Of a DNA stretch of 64,000 nucleotides, positions 44,106 through 53,636 are shown one piece after another; positions within the stretch are counted from its first letter, which is position 1, and every line of letters starts with the position of its first letter. The stretch comes from Gigaspora margarita (lineage: Eukaryota; Glomeromycota; Glomeromycetes; Diversisporales; Gigasporaceae): contig WTPW01001089.1 of NCBI GenBank assembly GCA_009809945.1, forward strand, positions 172,865 through 236,864, written 5' to 3'. The notes below the pieces were generated by a model. That model was not told where the DNA came from and made no database searches. It was given only the letters and a program-made list of their open reading frames with translations. A program made the position numbers and the translations under genes.

Positions 44106-45327
44106 TCGGGTATTGAGGATTTTTTGCTGGGGAACGATCTAGTCTTGGGTTTGGAACACTATTAAAGTCTCCTATAATAATAAGTTTGTAGTTGGAATTT
44201 TGAGCAAGAGAAATTATATGTTCCTGGATATCTTTATGGAGTTGTTTCTTCTCTTGAGTAGGAACATAAATTTGTAAGAGACGTATTGCCAGGTTTTTGA
44301 AGTGAAGATCAAGGCCAATGACATGGCCATTGTAGTTATGTGTACGGGCAATATATTTTGCAAGTTTGTGATGAATAAAGATACCTACACCTGCTTGGTG
44401 TGGAGAGGAGTAAGAGCTCCAAAAGCTAGTATAGTTGGGTATTTGATTATTAAAGAATTTTCCTTCTTTTATTGAAAGATGAGTTTCAGAAAGGCCTAGG
44501 ATTTCAAAAGAGTTATTGTTAAGAGCTTCTAGAATGGAGAGTTTTTTGTTTGGTTGGGTAAGACCATTAATATTTAGAGAGCCAATTTTAATAGAAATTG
44601 AAGCATATTCTAAGGTAAGAGAGGGATTTGGTGTAGGATGGATTGAGGGTTGGTTTAAAAAGAGTTCACAAGTTTGTAGAGATGGTATATTTGTTGGATA
44701 ATTAGATTTAAGAGGAATATTTAGAAAGTTGATAAGGTTTTTGAAGGGAAGTGGAAAGTGATTTGGTAAAAGAGATGTTTCATATGGCAAGTATATGTGT
44801 GCTTCTTTAGAGTTGTATTTGTTTTTTGTTTGGACAGAAAGTTTGATATATTGTTCAGAAAAGAATGTTGGGTAGTCTGATTTGATAAATTGTATAAAGG
44901 AAGCAATTGTTTGAGGTGAAGGTAGAAGTTGAAGTTTGTAGTAGGATAAGAATTTGTTATAACATGTAGTAGGATCATAAAGATCGAGTAAACTAGAAGG
45001 AGGGGGATTATTAGGTTTGCCTAATATAGTATTTGTAGTTGGAGATGTATTGTCATTGTCTGAATCTTCAAAAGTAAAATCTTTAAGAGGTTTTGATTTG
45101 GATGATGAAGTGTTTATGAAAATAGATGGAATGGTAGTTTTTTTGGATGTTGTAAAGAAAGTATTTGGAGAAGGGGTCTCAGCAGGATTTGATGAAATGG
45201 AGGCTGAGGCCTTTTGAGTTTCTTCTATAGAGTCGCTCACCGTATGCCCGGCTTTCACGGCTGTGCAAGAATTCAAAGTCTGCTCTGTACGTTGAGTCTG
45301 ACCATCATTAATTGGTTCTTCCACGTA
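43993..45327 (-). CDS. LINE N-terminal region and AP endonuclease
   Basis: The first about 230 residues are Ser/Thr/Pro-rich with no motif. Then the endonuclease-exonuclease-phosphatase fold: KIGSLNINGLTQPNKKL, ILGLSETHLSIKEGKFF, QAGVGIFIHHKLAKYIA, IGLDLHFKNLAIRLLQIYVP and LIIIGDFNSVPNP. A frameshift near 44100 ends the open frame early. An ORF can be read to an ATG at 45360 in the flanking DNA, but those residues lie outside the element. Confidence 0.85.
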   Translation of the reverse strand, partial: YVEEPINDGQTQRTEQTLNSCTAVKAGHTVSDSIEETQKASASISSNPAETPSPNTFFTTSKKTTIPSIFINTSSSKSKPLKDFTFEDSDNDNTSPTTNTILGKPNNPPPSSLLDLYDPTTCYNKFLSYYKLQLLPSPQTIASFIQFIKSDYPTFFSEQYIKLSVQTKNKYNSKEAHIYLPYETSLLPNHFPLPFKNLINFLNIPLKSNYPTNIPSLQTCELFLNQPSIHPTPNPSLTLEYASISIKIGSLNINGLTQPNKKLSILEALNNNSFEILGLSETHLSIKEGKFFNNQIPNYTSFWSSYSSPHQAGVGIFIHHKLAKYIARTHNYNGHVIGLDLHFKNLAIRLLQIYVPTQEKKQLHKDIQEHIISLAQNSNYKLIIIGDFNSVPNPRLDRSPAKNPQYPNPNSSSFFIAINAKIFTVSSFLILRTSHSNEPISRAE

Positions 45328-45342
45328 ATAATCAGAATTATT

Positions 45343-46683
45343 TGAAACAATATATAACAATTAACAGATCTTTAACGATTATATAGTGTTTTGACCCGTC
45401 ACTAGGTAAAAAAACTGGCATAGAAAAAAAAAGTATTTTACACTATTTTTACTCCTCTCACTTTTTTTTTCTTCTTACTTTTTTTCTCTCTTCTTTTCTT
45501 CTCTCTCCTTTTCCTCCTTTTCTTTCTCTTCTTTTCTTTTTTTCTTTTTTTTTTGAATATTTTGAATATATTTGAAATATTTTAGAACTGAAAAATCAAA
45601 CTGGATCAATAGATCTGTACCCTGGATTATACAAGAGTGCATTTGACTAATATTTTCGAAATGTTTCAAAATGTTTCAATGATCATAGTACAAGATCAAA
45701 TTAGAACTTTGTTTATTTTTTTTTGTTTATAATTTAGATCTTCTATTACTTTTACATTGTTTTTTATTTTTGTTTTGTTTTTTTTGGTTTCACTTCATTT
45801 TTTTTAGTTTCATTTTGTTTTTTCAAATTTTTTTTTTTATTTATTATTTTTTAATTTTTTTTATACAAAAAAACATCAACCCTAACTTTTGTTACTTTGC
45901 AAGAAATCTAACAACTTTTCAAAACTTTGCGCAAGTCAACTTAGCCTTCCGATACTTGGTAAGAACACACAACTGATTTTACTAAGCAATTTCTAAATTT
46001 CAAAGAACGCTTCTTTGAAGAAATAAAGATTTAAATAGTGCTTTATTTTTTTTTGTTTGATGTTTTTTGTTCTTTTTGTTTTTATTTTTGGTTTTTTTTA
46101 TCTTTTTTATTAATTTATTTTATTCTGGCACTTTGAAGAAAAATAATCTAGGCTTTGTCAATACTTTGCAAGCAAACCTAGACTTTTCTGGCATTTTGCA
46201 AAGAATATATACAACTTGATTTTGGCAATTTCTGTCACGAACTCTACTTCAGAAAAATGGAGATTTGGGGTTTTATTTTTTATTTTTATTCAATATGCTT
46301 ACATTCTGATTTTTTTGTTTGTTTTCTTTTTACTTATTTCTTTAATTTTTATTTTTTTTATTTATTTTGGCACATTGTGAAACCTTTGACAATTTCTAAA
46401 TTGCAAGAAATGAACTCTTATTTCAGCAAAATAGAGATTTGGGGCTTTATTTATTTTTTTATTTAGTTTGCTTACATTTTTGTTTTTTTGTTTGTTTTCT
46501 TTTTTTTTACTTATTTTTTTAATTTTATTTTATTTATTCCTAACTTTCTTTGGAACTTTGCAAGAAAATGATCTAACTTTTCAAGCACATTACAAGAACA
46601 CCAACTCTAACTTCTCTGGCACTCTACAAGAAGTAGCGAATATGAGTGAATATAATAGTAGATATAACGAAGTGCAAAAGTAG
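45343..46683. repeat. Polypyrimidine tract and T-rich tandem repeats
   Basis: 45450-45555 is almost pure C/T on the plus strand. 45770-46680 contains degenerate T-rich units with GGCACTTTGCAAGAA-like and AGATTTGGGG(T/C)TTTATTT blocks. Two adjacent units (about 46250-46432 and 46432-46620) are clearly related, period about 185 bp. ORFs here are low-complexity and not coding. Confidence 0.65.
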
Positions 46684-47680
46684 TTAAAAATATTACTATT
46701 TTTTCATTTTCATTTTTTTTGTTATTTTTGGGGTTTTTTTTTTGGGTTTTGGGTTTTTTTTATATTAATATATAATACTATAATAAAAATATATAATATA
46801 ATATAATATATAATAATAATAAATAAATAAATAATTTTATATTAAATTGTGAATAATGATTAAAAATATATATTTAATTTAAAATATAATATATAATAAT
46901 AATAAATAAAAAAAATAAAATTTTATAATAAATTGCAAAACCTTGTGAAAACCTGTAAAATGTTTAAAAATTTGCAAAAAGTATGATTATGTGAATATAA
47001 TATTATTAATTGATATCATATTAGATATATATCGATTAACCAGATATATATTAATTACTATCACTATTGATAATAATTGGCAGAGGTATTGGGTATCGAT
47101 ATATATCTTATCAGTTAGTAATCGATATATATCTATATATAAAATTTGCTAATGTTAATTGAAAACTAATTTTTCAGATTACAATTAATCATATATTGTA
47201 CAAATACTAAATTGTGAAAATGATTTGAACAAAAAATCTGTGAATAATAATTTGAATGAAACCAATGAATACTAAATATTGCGGATGATCGTGAAATTGG
47301 ATTATAGTGAAATTTGGGGTCTCAATTTGAAACTATAAGCCTGAAAAGCTTGTCAACAAAGTGACAAAGTGATCATTATTGCAAAATTAGATGACTTTGT
47401 TGATCAATGATCTTTGTATTAACCTTTTATAGATTGTTCAGAAAAAATTTTGTAAGATGCAGTATTTTTCTAATTTGCATCATGATTGTAAATGATTATT
47501 TGATTGTTGTGTTTTTATGAATTTTAGCAATCAGGTAAGTTATTGATGCATGTATGATGATAGAGGGCGAAAGGAGAAGGTAATTGTATTTAAGCATTGT
47601 TTCTGAATTAAGAAGGATTACTTTTCTTTTCACTATCGCTTACTTAGTTGAAGGCCGGTTCTTTCGTCCTGTCCTTTTCT
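46684..47680. other. AT-rich, no gene recognised
   Basis: 46780-46930 is simple (ATAATA)n/(AAATA)n. An inverted GATATATATCGATTA-type repeat lies at 47020-47130. Nothing coding. Confidence 0.4.
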
Positions 47681-47689
47681 CCTATTAGC

Positions 47690-47860
47690 ATAAGTTGTTT
47701 GGGCTCAGCAGCTGTAAATGCAGTACAAAGACCCAGCTTTTTAGTATGAAAGGCTCTAAGGCTGCTGTTGCAGTACAAGGACCTTTTTGTATTGTTATAG
47801 TGTATGGGGCTCTGCAGCTATAATAGCACAAGAACCCCTGCTTTATATAGTCAATCCTGA
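47690..47860. repeat. Three degenerate units with GCTGC/CAGTACAAGGACC blocks
   Basis: Units near 47703, 47752 and 47808 each have GGCTC(T)..GCAGC(T), then GCAGTACAARGACC or a variant, then a T-rich tail. Spacing is about 50 bp. Markedly more G+C than its surroundings. Function unknown; there is no ORF. Confidence 0.45.
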
Positions 47861-48239
47861 TTTTCTTTACTACTATATAAACTCCCTAGGCAAAGACTCC
47901 ATTGGATAGGTATAATGGATATGATTTGTAACTAATATGAAAGGAAATAGATGGATTTTGATAAGGTGGATTGTTTCAGTTATATGAATTAGCAGTTATT
48001 AGGATTACAGATATTGTTTAGTTGTTTTGATTGAATCCTGTAATTATAGCGAACAGAATTCCCATATGTTCTTCATCTATGTCAATAAAGTCATCTGATT
48101 GAGCAATAATAATTACTAAAATCCATTTATACTCTCTTATTAATAACTCTAACCCTAAATCCTAATTCAATCATAAATAAAAAACAGACAAAAAAGATCC
48201 TAAAAATTTTTAAAATTGTATATAAAATAGATCTAAATT

Positions 48240-48985
48240 CACTATCATGATCATTTATAAAGATTGAGGTCTTAAATAAGCATATCAACAATTAGAAAAT
48301 TCAAAAGAAGTATCAAATAATTGAACTTCTGATACAACTATCTTTTTGAAAGTATTTTCGTCAAAAGTCTAAAGATTTGAATTTTTTCATACATATATCA
48401 CATTGATGATAGGTACATCCATTTTCTCAACCAGTAATAGGAGGCTATTGTTCAGAATTAATTATATGATTTACAGGTTGTTTGGGAATGGTGATGTGAT
48501 CAAGAAATGTGATATTACCTAAAATAAAGAAAAATTAGTTTATTGTTTTACAGAATTAAAAATTCATGGTTGCAAATAAAAAAATAATTTTTTATCTAAT
48601 TCAGTATATCAATAGTTAATATACATTGCTAAGATCAGGAATATTATTCAAAAATCTCCAGACTTCTAAAAAAAACACTTTCAAAAAGATAGTTGTATCA
48701 GAAGTTCAATTATTTAACACTTCTTTTAAATTTTCCAATTGTTGACATGCTTATTTAAGACCTCAATCTTTATTTAAATATATAAATTTTTTTATACATA
48801 TATCATATAATGATAGGTACATCCATTTTCTTGACCAGTTATAGGAGACCATTGTTCAGAATCAATTATATGATTTACAAGTTGTTTAGAAATAGTAATG
48901 TGATCAAGAAATGTGATATCACCTAAAATAAGAAAAATTAGTTTATTGTTTTGCAAAATTAAAAATTCATAGTTGGAAATAAAAA
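48240..48985. repeat. Duplicated and inverted block, possibly duplicated exon
   Basis: About 48380-48580 and 48785-48985 are direct repeats. About 48256-48354 and 48670-48775 are inverted repeats of each other. On the minus strand each direct copy has a splice-acceptor-like TTTTAG before GDITFLDHITI.KQ, then NHII.SEQWSPITGQENG and CTYH. Copy 1 differs by several changes, including a stop. It looks like a duplicated exon of an unknown gene. Confidence 0.5.
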
Positions 48986-49385
48986 AATTTTTTTTTTAAC
49001 TTATTAACAACCTTTGCGCTATCTTTATTAAATCCTTAAATTTGAATACAAGTATACAAACAATAATCTAAAGTCTTTGGATAGGCATTAACCCGGCTAC
49101 TTCATTGAGCGCCCAAGTAGGATTGTTTCACCAAACCTTTTTTCTCCCAACAAATTCCTCTGGCATTGAACTGTCGGCTACTTCTTGATATGAATCGCAG
49201 TCTGAAAATGCCACTACAAGTTCTTGAAGTATCCTTTCAGACTTTGGCCTCTCAGTATGTCTCGTGACTTCAGTTATTCAAATTAGTGTTCTGACTCAAA
49301 GACAACCTCAGGGGTTTGATCCTAACTATTCACAGTGCCACTTTACAGAAAACTTTTAATTAATGTCATATATACGAGGATATGA

Positions 49386-51043
49386 GTGATAAATAATAGT
49401 AAAAATTACAATAAAAATATATAAATTTACTATAAACTTTAAGCAAAACATTCTTTTCAGCTTACAGATTAACTTTTTTCAAATTTTGGGATTAAGCATA
49501 TTGAGAATGGTAGATTATAGTTATTTAGAGCACTTTTTTAAAATTTTGCAAAATTTGCAAATTTGTTTGATAAAATTTTTTAATAAGAAAAAATTTTCCA
49601 ATTTTAAAACTGCAATTATATGCAAAATTTTGTACTAAACAACTTTATTTAGGCAGTAGAAGTAGGTTACCTTGTAAAAAAAAGGGTTATCTATATACTA
49701 AAGTTAAAATTTATCGTATTTCTTGATTAAACTTTTTTTTTTATTAGGTAACCTACTTTGGGCTCTTGAGCAAAGTTGTTCAGCATGTAATTTTACTTGT
49801 ATTCAAAGTCAAAACGTGCTTTTTTAGACCTTTTACTAAGTAAAAATTGGTGTTAAAGTTAAAAAAAAATTTTTTTTTAAAAAAAAAATTTTTTCTAACT
49901 TTAACTCCAATTTTCATTTAGTAAAAGGTCCAAAAAAGCACATTTTGACTTTAAATACAAGTAAAATTACATGCTAAACAACTTTGCTCAAGAGCTCAAA
50001 GTAGATTACCTAATAAAGAAAAAAGTTTAATCAAGAAATACAATAAATTTTAACTTTAGTATATAGATAACCCTTTTTCTTACAAGGTAACCTACTTCTG
50101 GCGCCTAAGTAAAGTTGTTTAGCACAAAATTTTGCATATAATTGCAGTTTTAAAATTGGAAAATTTTTTCTTATTAAAAAATTTTATCAAACAAATTTGC
50201 AAATTTTGCAAAATTTTAAAAAAGTGTTCTAAATAACCATAATCTACCGTTCTCAATATGCTTAATTCTAAAATTTGAAAAAAAAGTTAATCTGCAAGCC
50301 GAAAAGAATGTTTTGCTTAAAGTTTATAGTAAATTTATATATATATATTTTTTTATTAACAATCTTTGCGCTATCTTTATTAAATTCTTAAATTTGAATA
50401 CAAGTATACAAATAATCCTTTAAAATCTTTGGGTAGGTATCAACTCGGCTACTTCATTGAGCACCCAAGTAGGGTTGTCTTATTGAACCTTTTTTCTCCC
50501 AACAAATTTCTTCAGACATTGAACTATTGGCTATTTCTAAATATGAATCGCAGTTCAGAAATGTCGCCACGTGTTCTTGAAGTATCCTTTCAGACTTCGG
50601 CCTCTTAATACATTATGTAATTTCAGTTATTCAAATTGTGGTTCTAACCCAAGAACGACCCCAGAGGTTTTGATCCTGACTACTCACAGTGTTACTCCAG
50701 TGAGGACCGTCAATTGATGTCGCATAAACGAGGGTATAACTAGTCACACGTGCACTTTTGGTACCTAATTTGAGTGGTCTGCCTGAAGGTTCCATACTAG
50801 CTGCAATACCTGCAACCTGCTACGAGTGTTGCCTATTCAAAACCCTCTGATATACACTATTTTTTCTGATATGGTAAGACTCGCAAACATAGAATTACGA
50901 TTTTGCTGCCACTGGAAATTGAACTGGCAACCTTCCGATTTGCATCCTCGGAGCATAACCGATATGCTATCAACCCAGAGGACTTAGTAAATTTATATAT
51001 TTTATTATAATTTTTATTATGAACTAATACTTATATATCAACA
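49386..51043. mobile_element. Large palindromic element inside SINE 1
   Basis: A very long palindrome is centred at about 49878 on an A9T9-type core, with arms of about 460 bp that are nearly identical to 50342. The right arm resumes after SINE 2, at 50985-51043. Flanks share GATATGA at 49379-49385 and 51044-51050. Length without SINE 2 is about 1.0 kb. No ORF. Superfamily unknown. Confidence 0.8.
50343..50984 (-). mobile_element. SINE 2, 642 bp, innermost layer
   Basis: Minus-strand element. The tRNA-like head at about 50984-50900 has B-box-like GGTTGCCAGTTCAATTTCC and A-box-like TTGATAGCATATCGGTT. It ends in a short A-rich tail. The 16-bp duplication TAGTAAATTTATATAT is at 50327-50342 and 50985-51000. 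The body matches SINE 1 throughout, so it is a second insertion of the same family. Confidence 0.9.
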
Positions 51044-51564
51044 GATATGACATATTCTCTAACTGCTAGCCACACATGCACTTTTGGTGCCTAATTTGAG
51101 TGGTTTACCTGAAGGTTTCACACTAGCTACTATATCTTCAACCTGCTACAGGTGTTGCCTATTCAAAATTCTCTAATCTATACAGTTTTTTTCTAATATG
51201 GTAGGATCTACAAATATAGAATTATGATTTCACTGCTACTGAAAATCGAACTGGCAACCTTTTGATTTGCATTCTCAGAGTATAACTCTATGCTATCGAC
51301 CTGGAGGACTAGTTGGAAATAAAAAATAATGTCTTATCTGATTTAGAATATCAATAGTAATATATATCATTAAGATCAGAAATATTGTTTAGTACATTTG
51401 ATAATAACTAAAAGCATTTACATCAGTTAAATTTTGAATACTCAAAATTGTTAATTATGTTTTTAATTCAAACAAATATTTTAATTTGTTTAAATTTATA
51501 TTTAACGTTGTAAATTCTTTTTGTATTTTTTTGCATAAATCAATAGTACAAAAGCAGAACATAA

Positions 51565-51792
51565 TAAGATACTGTATCCTATCATAAATAAACACCACTT
51601 TTTTGAAATTTTAAACTCAACATTCTTGATAACTATCTTATCAAACTTAATAAAAATTTATTTATTTAAATTTTATAGATCAATAAAATTTAAATAAATA
51701 AATTTTTATTAAGTTTGATTAGATAGTTATCAAGAATGTTGAGTTTAAAATTTTAAAAAAGGGGGTACTTATTTATGATAGAATATGGTACC
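51565..51792. mobile_element. Near-perfect foldback MITE, about 228 bp
   Basis: Arms of about 105 bp meet at about 51677. The outer ends GTATCCTATCATAAATAA and TTATTTATGATAGAATATGG pair with small slips. TTGATAACTATCTTATCAAA is mirrored in the arms. No ORF. Confidence 0.8.
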
Positions 51793-52540
51793 TTATGACA
51801 AAATTAATAATATAGAAAATATAAGAAAAGGTAGATCTGCAACCAAATATTGGGCCACTTGGAATCAAATAATTAATATTTTTGGTTTAAAGCCAACAAT
51901 AGAAATCATAAAGACTATTTTGAGAAAAATTTTACAAAATTATGCTAGTAAAAAAAATTAGAAATCACGAAAAAACATAGCAAACAAACTTTCATTTATT
52001 CATGTCCAATCTGGAATACTATCAGATTAATAAAAGCTATAAATAACTTTGCTAATTCATCAGTTAAATTAACAAGCATATTCTTATATCCACTCATAAT
52101 TCCTCTCCTTCTAATACTCTTTTTCCCTTATGCTACGATATCAACACTATTTTTAGTATTTATTTTTTATTTTACACAAACATAAATTCTGTGATAATAA
52201 AGTTGGCTTTTGTATAATTTTGTTGATTTTTGCAATTAACTATTTTTAGTTTTACTAGTTGTTTTGGCATTCGTAATCTTCAAGTTATATTTGAAGATAT
52301 TGAAGAAACAGTCATTCAAAAACTGTAGAAAAAGGCCTTGGGTGGGACCAAAGAATAATGGTCTTTGATCCGCCATTTTTAAATAAACAAATTCAATCTT
52401 AACCAATCCTCATAAAATTTATAGTTATTAGCTCTAACCCAGAGATTTTTTGGATATGTTAAGATTACTATCAAAGAAAGTAAAATTGATTATGTACATA
52501 AAGATACCAATATTTATAAAACTGTAAGAAATAGAACATA
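51793..52540. other. No gene recognised
   Basis: AT-rich; nothing supported. Confidence 0.4.
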
Positions 52541-52949
52541 TAATCAATAATAAAAAAAATCTCTATATACTCTCTAATAATTTACTTCGTTCCACAATTT
52601 ACTAAATCCTTGAAATATAAACCTGATCAAATCTCCTCAATTATTATCAAATATAGTAAAAAATATTTATGATCTTAGCGATATATTTTAAGTTAGAGGT
52701 TCAGTAATTAGCTAGCATGTCAAAACTACGTTGTTTATAAATAATAACACAGAGAATTACTTGGTTTTGATGTGCCAGCTGATTAATGAATTTCTAACTC
52801 AAAATATATTAGTAAGATTATGAATATTTTTCAATACATTATAATGATTAAGATGATTCAATCAGGTTGTTTATTTTAAGGATTTAGTAAATTGTGGAGC
52901 GAAGAGAATTATTAGAGAGTTTATATAGAGATTTTTTTTATTATTGCTA
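52541..52949. mobile_element. Older foldback element, about 410 bp
   Basis: Arms of about 200 bp pair with frequent mismatches. The outer tips AATAATAAAAAAAATCTCTA and the inverse are well conserved, as is CACAATTTACTAAATCCTT. Greater arm divergence than at 51565-51792 implies an older insertion. Confidence 0.75.
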
Positions 52950-52989
52950 TACAGTTTAATTAAATTGCTGCAGCACATAATTTAAACAA

Positions 52990-53290
52990 GTTTTACTTTT
53001 CAAAGTTCAATGATCAACCTGATTGGATAGTTTTATTCATTTACAACACAAGTTAGTTTGTTTTGAAGAAATTGTTTATATTTAACCTGAGTAAATAGTT
53101 TTATTCATTTACAACACAAGTTGGTTTGCTTCAAAAAAATTGTTGTAAATAGGCATTAATGATTAACCTAATTGAAAGTTTGATTTATTTACAACACAAG
53201 TTAGTTTGTTTTGAAGAAATTGTCTATATTTAATCTAAGTGAATAGTTTTATTCATTTACAACACAAGTTAGTTTTCTTCAAAGAAATTG
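52990..53290. repeat. Tandem repeat, about four units of 65-80 bp
   Basis: Each unit contains ATTTACAACACAAGTTRGTT, then TTTGAAGAAATTG or CTTCAAARAAATTG, then ATATTTAAYCTGAGT. Non-coding. Confidence 0.85.
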
Positions 53291-53487
53291 TGCTCATTTG
53301 ATTGGTTAGGTAGTTCAATGATCAACCATTTGTGAATGTTGATTGGTTGACTACTTCCCAAAAAATGCAACACAGAAATAAAATTTTTCTAGACGAGTAT
53401 CAAGAAATAAATTTATTTAAAGCAACAATTTAAATATCTTTCATTCAATACAATCACCAATGAGAATCTAAAACTAGTAATATATTA

Positions 53488-53636
53488 GGGAGCCTACTTT
53501 TATCACCTGATTTTCTAGGGAAGGAGGTCAAATTTTTGGAAATTACATATAAATAACTGATAATTTTCATATATAAAGGTTGAAGAGGAGGTAGAGCTAC
53601 TAGTAAACTAAAATTAGCTGATAAAAGTAGGTGCCC
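53488..53636. mobile_element. PIF/Harbinger-type MITE, 149 bp, related subfamily
   Basis: The ends GGGAGCCTACTTTTATCA and the inverse TGATAAAAGTAGGTGCCC are flanked by TTA at 53485-53487 and 53637-53639. The interior (CACCTGATTTTCTAGGG, GAGGAGGTAGAGCTACTA) resembles the 22030 family at lower similarity. Confidence 0.85.

Larger units (their letters stand above)
39261..45327 (-). mobile_element. LINE (EN-RT-RNase H), nearly intact, 6.07 kb
   Basis: A non-LTR retrotransposon on the minus strand. It has a 15-bp target duplication, ATAATCAGAATTATT, at 39246-39260 and 45328-45342, and a poly-A tail (poly-T at 39259-39273). Order: variable N-terminal region, apurinic-type endonuclease, reverse transcriptase, RNase H, C-terminal region. 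The coding frame starts at the very first bases with no 5' UTR, so the copy is probably 5'-truncated. One frameshift (near 44100) and one in-frame stop (42320-42322) interrupt an otherwise open 5.7-kb frame, so it inserted recently. Two N bases lie at 39857 and 39903. Confidence 0.92.
48987..51310 (-). mobile_element. SINE 1, outermost layer of a three-level nest
   Basis: The tail is poly-A on the minus strand (poly-T from 48988) and the tRNA-like head ends near 51310. The 16-bp duplication AGTTGGAAATAAAAAA is at 48971-48986 and 51311-51326. Its body is split into 48987-49378 and 51051-51310 by the palindromic element at 49386-51043. Net length is about 660 bp, close to SINE 2. Confidence 0.85.

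Noticed and set aside
41673-45217. Plus-strand ORFs of 61-89 codons
   Set aside because: Shadows of the minus-strand LINE frame.
45475-46683. Several small ORFs on both strands
   Set aside because: They read the polypyrimidine tract and T-rich tandem repeats (K/E-rich or F/L-rich products).
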